Source: Acidimicrobiales bacterium
GTDB taxonomy: Bacteria; Actinomycetota; Acidimicrobiia; Acidimicrobiales; MedAcidi-G1
Assembly (NCBI GenBank): GCA_014239855.1
Contig: JAAZXY010000014.1
Location: 1 to 47,256, forward strand
Length of the DNA stretch: 47,256 nt
Direction of reading: 5' to 3'
Both the position numbers and the translations under genes were made by a program. Below, one piece after another: positions 1-9,030 of the stretch; positions within the stretch are counted from its first letter, which is position 1, and each line of letters begins with the position of its first letter. Under the pieces are notes generated by a model. That model saw only the letters and a program-made list of their open reading frames with translations. It made no database searches and had not been told where the DNA came from.

Positions 1-1288
1 CGCAGTGCAGGGCGTGCACGATGCCGTGGGCCGTGAAGCTGGCCAGCGGGTCGATGCGCGACCCTCTTTCTGGGCCCAGGAAGCGGTCCCGGTGGCGGTC
101 GCCCCAGTACCAGATGTGGTTGGCGAACACTGACGCCAGCACTCCGAGGCGGGCCATGCGTTCCAGCTGGTCCTCGCGAACCGTCTGGCAGTGCTCGATG
201 CGGTGCCGGTGGTCGTGGCGAGGATGGGCGGCCAGTGCGGCCTCGAAGGCGTCCAGCGTGTTGTCGATGGCGGCGTCGCCGTTGGCGTGCACCGCCACCT
301 GCCATCCGTCGGTGTGAGCTTCGGTAACCAGATCGATCAGCTGGGCGGCGGGGATGACCTCGTACCCGTTGACGTCGGGGCGGTCGTGGTACCCCTTACA
401 GAGACAGGCCGTGTACCCCTGGATGGACCCGTCGGAGATGAACTTGAGGGCACCGACAGACAGCCGCTCGTCGCCCATGCCGGTACGGAAGGGCAGCGCG
501 TCTGCGGATTGCCAACCGGGGAAGAGGCGGGTACGGACCCGGATCGAGCCGTCCTCTACTCCCTCCTGGTAGATGGCGTACATGGTCTCAGCCATCACCA
601 AGGCGTCAGTCATGGTCGTGGTGCCGACCTTCAGGCAGTGGTCGCTGATGGCCTTGGCCCCAGCCCGCATGGCCGCTGGGTCGGCGAACGGAAGGACGGC
701 CCCTACGGCGAAGTTTGCTGTCTCCTCCATGCATCCGTTGGGTCGGCCTGACTCCTCACGCTGGAAGTGGCCACCTTTCGGGTCGTCGATGTCATCGGTG
801 ACGCCGGCCAGGGCCAGCATCCGGTCATTGGCGTAACCGAGGTGGCCTGAGATGTGCCGGATGTAGACGGGATGCTCAGTGCTGACCCGGTTCAGGTCGT
901 GGCGGGTGAGGTGCCTGTCGTCAGCCATGATCGAGTCGTCAAAGCCCCACACGCTGATGGGTTCGTCGGCCGGCAAGGCGGCCGCAGCCTTCTGCAAAAC
1001 GTCCACCACGTCGTCAATGGACCGGCAGTCTGGGTAGCCGATCTGGGGGGATCCGAGTTGCACGCCGGCGGCGATGGGGTGCATGTGGGTCTCGATAAAG
1101 CCGGGCAGCACCGTGGACCCGTCGAGGTCGACGACCTCGGTGCCTGGTCCGACCAGAGCGTCGACGTCGGCTCGACTGCCCACGGCGACGATTCGCCCCT
1201 GCCAGGAGGCCAGCGCCTCGGCGGTCGGGGCTGTCGGGTCCAAGGTCTGGAAGGAAGCGTTGGTGAATAGCCGGTCGGCGATGGGCAC
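1..1288 (-). CDS. Amidohydrolase family 3 (YtcJ-like), C-terminus cut by the window edge
   Basis: This is a metal-dependent hydrolase of the amidohydrolase superfamily that would cleave an amide or similar bond in an unidentified small substrate in the cytoplasm. The reading frame is open from a GTG at 1288 to the left edge, about 429 codons of an expected 530 to 560. The HxH metal motif (ETHMHP, residues 66-71) follows the short N-terminal beta-sandwich and the typical 'LPGFIETH' strand. Later metal or substrate histidines are visible in 'MAVHANGDAAID' and 'HRIEHCQT'. The start lies 2 bases after the stop of the crotonase gene, so the two are probably co-transcribed leftward. The substrate cannot be told from sequence. 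The C-terminal metal aspartate region lies outside the window. Confidence 0.85.
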   Translation of the reverse strand, partial: MPIADRLFTNASFQTLDPTAPTAEALASWQGRIVAVGSRADVDALVGPGTEVVDLDGSTVLPGFIETHMHPIAAGVQLGSPQIGYPDCRSIDDVVDVLQKAAAALPADEPISVWGFDDSIMADDRHLTRHDLNRVSTEHPVYIRHISGHLGYANDRMLALAGVTDDIDDPKGGHFQREESGRPNGCMEETANFAVGAVLPFADPAAMRAGAKAISDHCLKVGTTTMTDALVMAETMYAIYQEGVEDGSIRVRTRLFPGWQSADALPFRTGMGDERLSVGALKFISDGSIQGYTACLCKGYHDRPDVNGYEVIPAAQLIDLVTEAHTDGWQVAVHANGDAAIDNTLDAFEAALAAHPRHDHRHRIEHCQTVREDQLERMARLGVLASVFANHIWYWGDRHRDRFLGPERGSRIDPLASFTAHGIVHALHC

Positions 1289-1290
1289 CG

Positions 1291-2094
1291 TCAGCTCCGG
1301 TTTCGCTTGTCCAGCAGACGGGCCAGGTAGGCCTCGCGCGAAGCCCGGCCCTCGGGGTCGCGTAGGGCGGCGGTCAGGCCGTCGGCATCGGACCACGACC
1401 GGCCGGTGCCGACCATCTGGTCGGTCACCGCGTTGACGTGGCGCTTGGTGGCTAGCACGGCTGCCCGGGGCCGCGAGGCCACCTCCTCGGCGAGGCCGTC
1501 GACCGCCGAGTCAAGGTCGGCGGCCGGGACGATCCGGTTTAGGAAACCAGCGGCCAGGGCCTCCTGAGCGCCGAATGGCCGACACGTCATGACCAGTTCC
1601 TTGGTGAGGGCTGGGCCGATCTCGCGGACCAGCCGGGGGATCCCTCCCCAAGCCAGTGGGATACCCAGGTCCACTTCGGGGATGGAGAACGAGACCTCGT
1701 CGGTGGCGATCCGTAGGTCGCAGGCCGCGGCGAGTACCAGGCCCCCACCCACCACGTGGCCGTGTAGAGCGGCTACCAGCACCGGCGAGGTCCGTTCCAG
1801 GGCATCGGCCATGAGGCGGCCGGCATCGGCCGGAACCCGACCTCCGGCCGGCGACGGGCCCTCATCGCCGAACACCGTCAGGTCGAAGCCGCTGCTGAAG
1901 GCTCGACCGGCGCCTCGCACGACCACCACCCGCAGGTCGGCCTGGTGGTCGAACCAGGCGGCGGCGTCGGCCACCTCGGCCATGAGCTGGTTGGACAGAG
2001 CGTTGAGTCGGTCCGGTCGGTCCAGGGTCAGAGTGGCCCGGCGACCGTCGCATTCGACCCGGATGGTCTCGAAGTCGGGGACGTCGCTCGCCAT
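1291..2094 (-). CDS. Enoyl-CoA hydratase/isomerase (crotonase) family protein
   Basis: A 267-residue crotonase-fold protein, the usual length for the family, expected to act on an acyl-CoA thioester in the cytoplasm. The oxyanion-hole segments are visible as 'GRAFSSGFDL' and 'GHVVGGGLVLAAACD', followed by 'SIPEVDLGIPLAWGG'. In classical enoyl-CoA hydratase the two catalytic glutamates lie in GGGCEL and in QPE. Here the first position is valine (GGGLVL) while the glutamate of 'IPEVDLG' is kept, so plain hydratase activity is not assured and an isomerase or other crotonase reaction is possible. It starts at ATG 2094 downstream of valS and is followed 2 bases later by the amidohydrolase. The substrate is unknown. 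Confidence 0.88.
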   Translation of the reverse strand: MASDVPDFETIRVECDGRRATLTLDRPDRLNALSNQLMAEVADAAAWFDHQADLRVVVVRGAGRAFSSGFDLTVFGDEGPSPAGGRVPADAGRLMADALERTSPVLVAALHGHVVGGGLVLAAACDLRIATDEVSFSIPEVDLGIPLAWGGIPRLVREIGPALTKELVMTCRPFGAQEALAAGFLNRIVPAADLDSAVDGLAEEVASRPRAAVLATKRHVNAVTDQMVGTGRSWSDADGLTAALRDPEGRASREAYLARLLDKRNRS

Positions 2095-2158
2095 GCCCGG
2101 ATTCTCGTCCGGTGGCCGGGCGGGTGCGTCACCGGACCGCGGTCCGTCCTACGCGGAG

Positions 2159-4807
2159 TCAGCCGGCAGCTGGTTCCAGGGTGACCTCGGCTGACAGGGC
2201 GTCGCCCTCCACGAGGTCGATTCCGGTGGCCCGGGCGGCGGCTGTCACATCGCCCAGCACAGGTCGTAGCAGGGCCAGGCGCTCGGCGGTATCGGTAAGC
2301 GTGCAGGCGGTAACCGGGGTGGCCAGCGAGCGCTTCTCGGTCGTCTTGTGGCGTCGGATCTCGGCTAGGGCGGCGGCGGCCACCGCGGCGGTGGTCGGGT
2401 CGACATGCTCTCCGTCGACGGTTGCCGCGTCCCGCAGTTTGTCCGAGGTGGGCCAGGCCTGGCGGTGTACGGACCCGCCCCGCCACCACGACCAGACCTC
2501 CTCGGTCACGAACGGGAGGAAGGGGGCGAAAAGGCGTAACAGAGTGGACAGGGCCAGCCGTAGGGCGTGGCGGGCCGATTCGGCTCCCGCCTCGTCGCCC
2601 TCGTATGCCCGGCTCTTGACCAACTCCACGTGGTCGTCGGTGAACGTCCAGAACCAGGCCTCGGTTCGTTCCAGCGCCCGGGCATAGTCAAAGCCGTCGA
2701 AGGCCTGGGTGGCCTCGTCGACGAGGCCAGCCAGGCCCAGCAGCATGGCCCGGTCCAGTGGGTCGGTGATGGCCTCCGGATCGACAGCCAGCGGGGTTCC
2801 GCTGTCAGTTCCGAAACCCAGGGCGAACCGGCTGGCGTTCATGATCTTGATGGCCAGGCGCCGGCCGTTCTTCATCTGGCCGTCGTCAAACGCCGTGTCG
2901 GTGCCGGGGCGCCCGTTGGCCGCCCAGTACCGCACAGCGTCTGAGCCGTGCTTGTCCAGGAGGTCGAGCGGGGTGACCACGTTGCCCTTGGACTTGGACA
3001 TCTTCTTGCGGTCGGGGTCCAGAATCCATCCGCTGAGGGCGCAGTGCCCCCACGGGGCAGTGTCGGCTTCAAAGTGGGAGCGCACGGCGGTGGAGAACAG
3101 CCAGGTTCGGATGATGTCGTGGGCCTGGGGACGGAGGTCCATGGGGTAGGTGCGGGCGAAGAGGTCGTTGTCTTCTTCCCAGCCGCAGGCGATCTGCGGG
3201 GAGAGCGACGACGTGGCCCAAGTGTCCATGACGTCGGTGTCGCCTGCGAAGCCGCCGGGCCGTCCCCGTTGCGACTCGTTGTAGCCGGGTGCCGGGTCCG
3301 ATGACGGGTCGACCGGGAGGTCGGCCTCGGCGGGGACGATCGGCGTGTCGTGGATCGGCTCGCCGTCTTCGTCCAACGGATACCAGAGGGGTAGCGGAAC
3401 GCCGAAGAACCGCTGGCGGCTGATCAGCCAGTCGCCGTTTAGTCCGTCGATCCAGTTGGTGTAGCGGGTTTGCATGTACGGCGGGTGCCAGGCCATTTGG
3501 TCGCCCCGGGCGATGAGGGCGGTCCGGAGGTCGGTGTCCCGGCCGCCGTTGCGGATGTACCACTGGCGGCTGGTGACGATTTCCAGCGGTTTGTCGCCCT
3601 TCTCGAAGAACTTCACCTGATGGGTGATGGCCTCGGGCTCGCCGACCAGTTCTTGGGTCTCTCGGAGGATTTCCACCATCTCGGCCTGGGCAGAGAAGAT
3701 CGTCTTGCCGGCCAGGCGGGCGTAGGCGGCCAGCCCGGCTTCGGACCCGATGCCCTGCGGGGGTTCGGGGTTGACCCGTCCGGCCCGGTTGATGATGGCC
3801 CGGACGTCGAGGTCGAGTTCCCGCCACCAGATGACGTCGGTGGTGTCGCCGAACGTGCAGATCATGGCGATGCCGGTGCCCTTTTCGGGGTCGGCCAGCT
3901 CGTGGGCCAGGACGGGAACCTCCACGCCGAACACCGGGGTGGTGACCGTGGTGCCGAACAACGGCTGGTAGCGCTCGTCGTCGGGATGGGCCACGAGGGC
4001 CACGCAGGCGGCCAGTAGCTCGGGGCGGGTGGTGGCGATGTGGAGGTCGTTGCTGCCGTCCGAAGCGCTGGTGCCGGCGGGCAGGTGAAACGCGAGGCGG
4101 TGGTAGGCGCCGGGTCGCTCACGGTCCTCGAGTTCGGCCTGGGCCACCGCGGTGCGGTGGGTGACGTCCCACAGTGATGGCGCCTCGATCTGGTACGCCT
4201 CACCGCGGGCCAGGTTCCGCAGGAAGGCCCGTTGGGAGGCCCGCTGGCAGCGTTCGTCGATGGTGGCGTAGTGCTGGTTCCAGTCGACGGACAGGCCGAG
4301 GCGGCGGAAGAGGGCCTCGAAGGCCTGCTCGTCCTCCGCGGTGAGCACGTGGCAGAGGTCGATGAAGTTGCGGCGGCTGATGGCGACGTCGCCGCGCTTC
4401 TTGATGGCCTTGGGGTCGCCGGCGTCGTCGGGGGCGGCGAAGTCGGGGTCATAGGGCATCGACGGTTCGCAGCGCACGCCGAAGTAGTTCTGGACCCGGC
4501 GCTCGGTGGGCAGGCCGTTGTCGTCCCAACCCATCGGGTAGAAGACCTCGCGGCCGGCCATGCGCTGGTAGCGGGCGATGGTGTCGGTGTGGGTATAGGA
4601 GAAGACGTGTCCGACGTGGAGTGATCCGCTGACCGTGGGCGGCGGCGTGTCGATCGAGAAGACGTCGGCCCGGGCCTTCGTGCGGTCGAAGCGGTAGGTG
4701 CCCTGCTCTTCCCAGGTGGCGTCCCAGCGGTCCTCGAGGCCCTCGAGTCCGGGGCGGTCGGGGATGGTGGGGGCGGGCGCGTCGGCCGAGGAGTCCGGGT
4801 GGCTCAT
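2159..4807 (-). CDS. valS: Valyl-tRNA synthetase, type 2
   Basis: Charges tRNA-Val with valine in the cytoplasm. The 882-residue protein has the class I signatures HVGH (residues 64-67) and KMSKS (602-606, in KKMSKSKGN) and a CP1 editing insertion between them. The segment 'MGWDDNGLPTERRVQ' after the first motif is the form found in the archaeal/Rickettsia-like type 2 enzymes, not the 'DHAGIATQ' form of ordinary bacterial type 1 ValRS. The C-terminus ends without the long coiled-coil tRNA-binding arm of type 1. A -10-like TAGCCT lies 9 bases before the ATG, and the divergent MFS gene begins about 50 bases away. Confidence 0.96.
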   Translation of the reverse strand: MSHPDSSADAPAPTIPDRPGLEGLEDRWDATWEEQGTYRFDRTKARADVFSIDTPPPTVSGSLHVGHVFSYTHTDTIARYQRMAGREVFYPMGWDDNGLPTERRVQNYFGVRCEPSMPYDPDFAAPDDAGDPKAIKKRGDVAISRRNFIDLCHVLTAEDEQAFEALFRRLGLSVDWNQHYATIDERCQRASQRAFLRNLARGEAYQIEAPSLWDVTHRTAVAQAELEDRERPGAYHRLAFHLPAGTSASDGSNDLHIATTRPELLAACVALVAHPDDERYQPLFGTTVTTPVFGVEVPVLAHELADPEKGTGIAMICTFGDTTDVIWWRELDLDVRAIINRAGRVNPEPPQGIGSEAGLAAYARLAGKTIFSAQAEMVEILRETQELVGEPEAITHQVKFFEKGDKPLEIVTSRQWYIRNGGRDTDLRTALIARGDQMAWHPPYMQTRYTNWIDGLNGDWLISRQRFFGVPLPLWYPLDEDGEPIHDTPIVPAEADLPVDPSSDPAPGYNESQRGRPGGFAGDTDVMDTWATSSLSPQIACGWEEDNDLFARTYPMDLRPQAHDIIRTWLFSTAVRSHFEADTAPWGHCALSGWILDPDRKKMSKSKGNVVTPLDLLDKHGSDAVRYWAANGRPGTDTAFDDGQMKNGRRLAIKIMNASRFALGFGTDSGTPLAVDPEAITDPLDRAMLLGLAGLVDEATQAFDGFDYARALERTEAWFWTFTDDHVELVKSRAYEGDEAGAESARHALRLALSTLLRLFAPFLPFVTEEVWSWWRGGSVHRQAWPTSDKLRDAATVDGEHVDPTTAAVAAAALAEIRRHKTTEKRSLATPVTACTLTDTAERLALLRPVLGDVTAAARATGIDLVEGDALSAEVTLEPAAG

Positions 4808-4858
4808 GAAGGCCCGAGGCTACCGGCGGGGCTCCGGGCCCCCGCTAGCGTGCCCGCC

Positions 4859-6115
4859 GTGACGCGCCCCTCCCGACGCCCTCCGGGCGACTCGTCTCCG
4901 CGCCGCGGTTCGCGCCCGAAGGCGCCCCGGGGATTTGGCGTGGTGTGGGCCACGGTGGCCATGGACATGGTGGGTTTCGGGATCCTGTTGCCGGTGCTGC
5001 CGTTGTATGCCGAGGACTTCGGGGCGTCGCCGGCCACCGCGGCGGCGCTGGTGGCGGTGTTCTCGGCGGCCCAGATGGTGGCTGCTCCGTTCTGGGGTCG
5101 GCTCTCGGATCGGATCGGGCGACGGACCGTGCTGGTCGCCGCCCTGGTCGGGTCGTGCCTGGGGAGTCTGGTGACCGGTCTGGCCGGGGCGCTGTGGGTG
5201 CTGTTCGCCGGTCGGATCGTGGACGGATTCTCGGGGTCGTCGTACGCGGTGGGCCAGGCCGCGGTGGCCGACCTCGCCGAACCGGAGGATCGACCGCGGC
5301 TGTTGGGCCTGTTGGCCGCGGCGTTCGGCGTGGGGTTCGTGGCCGGTCCGCTGATCGGATCGATCGCCGCGTTGGGGAGCCGGGAGTTGCCGTTCTTCGT
5401 GGCCGCGGCGCTGGCCGCGGCCAACGCGGTGATGGCGTTGGTGCGCCTGCCTGCTGGTCGGCCCGCTCGTCGGCCCACGGGGCGTCCCGACGACGCTGAG
5501 GCGTCGACGCCGACCGTTGGTCGGATGGCCCTCTGGGGATCTGCCGGGCTGGCCGTGCGTCGTCTGGCCATGTTGTCGCTGGTGTCGATGATCGGGTTCG
5601 CCGGGTTCGAGGCCACGTTCGCCCTGCTGGTGGAGCGGCGGTTCCCCGAGGTGGGAGATCCCACGGTGTACGGGTTGTTCGCGGCGATCGGCGTGCTGAT
5701 GGTGCTGGTCCAGACCCGGGTGGTCGGACCGGCCAACGCCCGGTTGGGAAGTCGACCGGCGCTGCGGGCCGCACTGGCGTCGGTGGCCGCCGGCATGGTG
5801 GTGCTGTCGATCGGTGGCGGGTGGGCCGGCCTGGCCGTGGCCCTCGTGTTGCTGGTGGTGGGTCAGGGGGTGTTCGGACCGACGCTGTCCAACGCCACGG
5901 TCGAGACGGTGGGGACCGGTGGCCGTGGGGAGGCACTGGGTCTGCAACAGGGAGCGGGGGCCATGGGTCGCATCATCGGCCCGCTGCTGGCCGGGGTGCT
6001 GATGGATCAGGTGGGGGTGGGTGCGCCGTACCTGGTGGCTGCCGCGCTGGCCGTCGTGGCCATCGCGGTCGTACCTTCGGGGGCGGAGCCACAGACACCG
6101 GGAGCAACACCGTGA
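4859..6115 (+). CDS. Major facilitator superfamily transporter (TetA/multidrug exporter-like)
   Basis: A 418-residue inner-membrane transporter with about 12 hydrophobic segments. The loop 2-3 signature 'GRLSDRIGRR' characteristic of the MFS appears in the first half, and the N-terminal 'AMDMVGFGILLPVLPLYAEDFG' region resembles TetA/Bcr-type drug:H+ antiporters. An upstream in-frame ATG at 4799 would overlap valS, so GTG 4859 is preferred: a -10-like TAGCGT (4846-4851) sits 7 bases before it, as expected for a leaderless transcript. The stop codon overlaps the GTG of the following acyl-CoA dehydrogenase (GTGA), so the two genes are translationally coupled. The substrate is unknown. Confidence 0.88.
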   Translation: MTRPSRRPPGDSSPRRGSRPKAPRGFGVVWATVAMDMVGFGILLPVLPLYAEDFGASPATAAALVAVFSAAQMVAAPFWGRLSDRIGRRTVLVAALVGSCLGSLVTGLAGALWVLFAGRIVDGFSGSSYAVGQAAVADLAEPEDRPRLLGLLAAAFGVGFVAGPLIGSIAALGSRELPFFVAAALAAANAVMALVRLPAGRPARRPTGRPDDAEASTPTVGRMALWGSAGLAVRRLAMLSLVSMIGFAGFEATFALLVERRFPEVGDPTVYGLFAAIGVLMVLVQTRVVGPANARLGSRPALRAALASVAAGMVVLSIGGGWAGLAVALVLLVVGQGVFGPTLSNATVETVGTGGRGEALGLQQGAGAMGRIIGPLLAGVLMDQVGVGAPYLVAAALAVVAIAVVPSGAEPQTPGATP

Positions 6116-7326
6116 ACGAGTTCAGCCTCGCCCTGACCGACGAGCAGGAGCAGCTGCGCGACTGGATCCACCAGTTCTGCGTGGACGTCGTGCGACCGAA
6201 TGCCGAGGAATGGGACGAGCGCGAAGAGTTCCCGTGGCCCATCGTGCAGGAGGCGGCCAAGATCGGCCTGTACGGCTGGGACTTCCTGGCCCAGGGGATG
6301 CTGGGCGACAAGACCGGCCTGACCATGCCGGTGGCCATCGAGGAACTCTTCTGGGGTGACGCCGGCATCGGCATGGCCATCATGGGGTCCGGCCTGGCCG
6401 CCGCGGGTATCGCCGCATCGGGCACCCAGGAACAGGTCATGGAGTGGGTGCCCCAGTGCTACGGAACCCCGGACGACATCCGCCTCGGGGCGTTCTGTGC
6501 CAGCGAGCCGGATGCCGGATCGGACGTCGGCGGCTACCGCAGCCGGGCCGTCTACGACGAGGCGACCGACGAGTGGGTGCTGAACGGCACCAAGGCGTGG
6601 ATCACCAACGGTGGGATCGCCGACATCCATGTGGTGGTCGGCGTGGTCGACCCGGAACTGGGCTCCAAGGGACATGCCTCGTTCATCGTGCCTCCGGGCA
6701 CCGCGGGCCTCAGTCAGGGCCAGAAGTACAAGAAGCACGGGATCAAGGCCAGCCACACCGCCGAGGTGGTGCTCGACGACGTGCGGGTGCCCGGCCGATG
6801 CCTGCTGGGCGGCAAGGAGAAGCTCGACGAGCGTCTGGCCCGGGTGCGTCGTGGCGAGAAGGGCAACTCGCAGGCAGCCATGCAGACCTTCGAGGCCACC
6901 CGGCCGGCGGTGGGTGCCCAGGCGCTCGGCGTGGCCCGGGCCGCCTACGAGTACTCGCTGGATTACGCCAAGGAGCGCCATGCCTTCGGTCGGCCCATCA
7001 TCGCCAACCAGGGGATCGCCTTCATGCTGGCCGACATGGCCACCGAGATCGAGGCCAGCCGGTTGCTGGTGTGGCGGGCTGCGTGGCTGGGGAAGAACGG
7101 TTCGTTCGTGAATGCCGAGGGGTCGATGGCCAAGTTGAAGGCGGCCCGGACGGCGACGTGGGTGACCGAGCGGGCCATCCAGATCCTGGGTGGGTACGGC
7201 TACACCCGGGAGTACCCGGTGGAGCGTTGGCATCGGGATGCGAAGATTCATGACATCTTCGAGGGCACGGAACAGATCCAGCAGCTGGTGATCTCCCGGG
7301 CCATCTCCGGCATGCGCATCGAGTAG
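6112..7326 (+). CDS. Acyl-CoA dehydrogenase
   Basis: A 404-residue FAD flavoenzyme expected to oxidise an acyl-CoA to the enoyl-CoA. The three-part acyl-CoA dehydrogenase fold is complete: an N-terminal helical domain ('LTDEQEQLRDWIHQFC'), a middle beta domain with 'CASEPDAGSDVGG' and 'TKAWITNGG', and a C-terminal helical domain with 'QILGGYGYTREYPVER'. The catalytic glutamate is in 'IFEGTEQIQ'. Start is the GTG at 6112 that overlaps the MFS stop codon; the open frame extends further upstream but only as a shadow of the MFS gene. Co-transcription with a transporter suggests that both act on one compound, but the sequence does not identify it. Confidence 0.93.
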   Translation: MNEFSLALTDEQEQLRDWIHQFCVDVVRPNAEEWDEREEFPWPIVQEAAKIGLYGWDFLAQGMLGDKTGLTMPVAIEELFWGDAGIGMAIMGSGLAAAGIAASGTQEQVMEWVPQCYGTPDDIRLGAFCASEPDAGSDVGGYRSRAVYDEATDEWVLNGTKAWITNGGIADIHVVVGVVDPELGSKGHASFIVPPGTAGLSQGQKYKKHGIKASHTAEVVLDDVRVPGRCLLGGKEKLDERLARVRRGEKGNSQAAMQTFEATRPAVGAQALGVARAAYEYSLDYAKERHAFGRPIIANQGIAFMLADMATEIEASRLLVWRAAWLGKNGSFVNAEGSMAKLKAARTATWVTERAIQILGGYGYTREYPVERWHRDAKIHDIFEGTEQIQQLVISRAISGMRIE

Positions 7327-7422
7327 GTCCCATCAAGGCGGAAGTGGGCCGCCGGGCCTGACTGGAGCCACCACTCCTGAGGGCCGCCGAAGGTGTCACG
7401 GACCGGTCGTACGGGGGCGGTG

Positions 7423-8355
7423 ATGGGCGAACATGGTTCCTGGTTGGTGGTCGACGGAAAGATGGCGTTCGTGCCGAAGCCGCCGCCCCCGCTGCTCGTC
7501 GCCTTCGGGCACCGGGCCGGCGTCGGTAGATCGGTGGCCGCGGGCTCGATGTTCGGTCGAGGTCGCCTGATGGTCGCCCGCTTCGACGACGGGGCCCGTT
7601 GGAGGGCCATCGAGGAGGATCCCGGCGTCGAGACCTGCCCGCTCGGCGACCTGGTCCGGCGCGACGGCTGGAACGAGACGTTGCGACGGTCCCGCCCGGC
7701 CCGCGAGTGGCTGCGGATGTGCATCGAGCAGGACCGACTCGACGACGAGGAGCCGTGGTTGTGGAACGCCGCCACCGTGGTGGGTGTGGACGTCGAGCAC
7801 CATGGGCGGTCGGCGGCCTTCACCGACCTGCGGTTCCCCGACGAAGCCGAGTTCATCCGGGCTGAGAGCGGGTTGCTGGTCCGCATCGACCGGCCCGGGG
7901 TCGAACCGTCTGGGGAACCGTTCGACGAGGCCCTCGCCGACTGGACGGACTGGGACCACGTGCTGGTGAACGACTCGACCCGGGAGGCGTTGGGCCTCGC
8001 TGTCAGGGCCGTGGTCGAGGGCGACTGGGGAGAGAACCTTCCGGTGGGGCCGGACGACCTCGAACCCGGTGCGCCGGTGCCGGCCTCGTTGTTCGAGCGC
8101 AGGACGGCGGCCGGACGCCCGCTCGCCTGGTACTCGTCGGTCGTGGTGGATGGACCATGTGGGGACTGCAGTGCCCACCACGAACTCGAGGTCGACGTGG
8201 ACGACGAGGGCGGGGACCGGGAGCGGAACTACACCGAGTGCATGGACTGCGGGAAACGGCTCTGGGTTCGGGTACATCCCGACGGGAATGGCGAACCGGA
8301 GGCCCGAGGCCTCTACGGCTCGTGGAACCCGTCGGCCACCGGCGTACCCCGCTGA
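7423..8355 (+). CDS. Hypothetical protein with C-terminal zinc ribbon
   Basis: I do not recognise this gene. The acidic protein of about 310 residues starts at ATG 7423 or at GTG 7420 or 7393; no ribosome binding site or promoter decides between them. The N-terminal half is rich in Trp and Asp and has no recognisable motif. Near the C-terminus two CxxC pairs (CGDC and CMDC) about 30 residues apart look like a zinc ribbon, followed by 'GKRLWVRVHPDG'. The coding call rests on this motif and on codon use; an almost equally long frame on the other strand is very rich in Arg, Pro and His, as expected of an antisense shadow. The gene opens an accessory region with toxin-antitoxin genes. Confidence 0.6.
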   Translation: MGEHGSWLVVDGKMAFVPKPPPPLLVAFGHRAGVGRSVAAGSMFGRGRLMVARFDDGARWRAIEEDPGVETCPLGDLVRRDGWNETLRRSRPAREWLRMCIEQDRLDDEEPWLWNAATVVGVDVEHHGRSAAFTDLRFPDEAEFIRAESGLLVRIDRPGVEPSGEPFDEALADWTDWDHVLVNDSTREALGLAVRAVVEGDWGENLPVGPDDLEPGAPVPASLFERRTAAGRPLAWYSSVVVDGPCGDCSAHHELEVDVDDEGGDRERNYTECMDCGKRLWVRVHPDGNGEPEARGLYGSWNPSATGVPR

Positions 8356-8549
8356 CTGGAACGGCACGGGTACCCGGTACGCAGACGGTCCAAGCAGCCC
8401 GGCCGTCGGCAGGCGCCCTGGGCGGTCCGGCCCGTCGCCACGGCCGCGTCACCTCGATGGAGCGTCCCAGAGCCCTACCTAGGATTCGTGGGGCGGTGGT
8501 CCTCACGGCCGACCAGCGCCGTGGGGCCGAGTCCCTGCCCTCTCCCAGC

Positions 8550-8564
8550 CGTTCGATTCGAACG
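8550..8564. promoter_or_regulatory. 15-bp palindrome upstream of the RelE-like toxin gene
   Basis: CGTTCGA and TCGAACG flank a single T, giving a perfect palindrome 31 bases before the preferred toxin start. A -10-like TAGGAT at 8480-8485 could start transcription upstream of it. By analogy with autoregulated toxin-antitoxin modules it may be an operator for an XRE regulator. The rest of the stretch 8356-8595 shows no gene. Confidence 0.4.
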
Positions 8565-8595
8565 AGGGCCGGTGTGCCGGCTGGGCGGTGGTGGA

Positions 8596-9024
8596 ATGCA
8601 GGCCGAGCGGCGCTGGGAACCCTGGGGGATTCACTTCTTCCAGCGAACGGAGCCCGATGGAGGTCCCGGCCGGGTCCCGGCGATGGACTTCCTCGACGGC
8701 TTGTCGACCAGGACGACGGCAGAGGTGTTGGCGATCCTCGAAGCGGTCGCCGCTGGCCCGCCACCCTCGTTCTCGGGTGGCGGGATGTGGGAGGCCATGT
8801 ACGGAGCGATGGCCGGGATCTACGAGGTGAGGGTTCGCGGCCAACGCCAGAACCATCGGGTCTTCTGTCTCCTGGTCCGTGACGGGAAGGGTCTGGGTGG
8901 CCCCTCGGTCGTCGTGATCGGTGGCCTGTCGAAGCCTCGCCGGATGCCGGCGATGGATCGGGACTACCGGACGGTGGCGTCCGATCGAGAGGAGTACCGA
9001 CGGACCGGAAGGGTGTTCGGCTGA
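8596..9024 (+). CDS. RelE/HigB-like (Gp49/DUF891-type) toxin-family protein
   Basis: A 142-residue protein of the phage-derived Gp49/HigB type within the RelE/ParE superfamily, whose known members are mRNA interferases in type II toxin-antitoxin systems. Typical elements are 'FLDGLS' at the start of the fold, 'GGGMWEAMYGAMAGIYEVRV', 'HRVFCLLVRDG' and 'VVIGGLSKP', ending in a charged helix 'DREEYRR'. ATG 8596 is preferred because homologous sequence begins about there; GTG 8572 and 8488 are in-frame alternatives. The expected co-directional antitoxin is absent; instead an XRE gene lies convergently 6 bases downstream. Activity is inferred from family only. Confidence 0.7.
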   Translation: MQAERRWEPWGIHFFQRTEPDGGPGRVPAMDFLDGLSTRTTAEVLAILEAVAAGPPPSFSGGGMWEAMYGAMAGIYEVRVRGQRQNHRVFCLLVRDGKGLGGPSVVVIGGLSKPRRMPAMDRDYRTVASDREEYRRTGRVFG

Positions 9025-9030
9025 GGTGGG

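Noticed and set aside
7396-8367. A 323-codon minus-strand open frame opposite the zinc-ribbon unknown
   Set aside because: No domain and an Arg/Pro/His-rich composition; the plus-strand frame carries the paired CxxC motifs.
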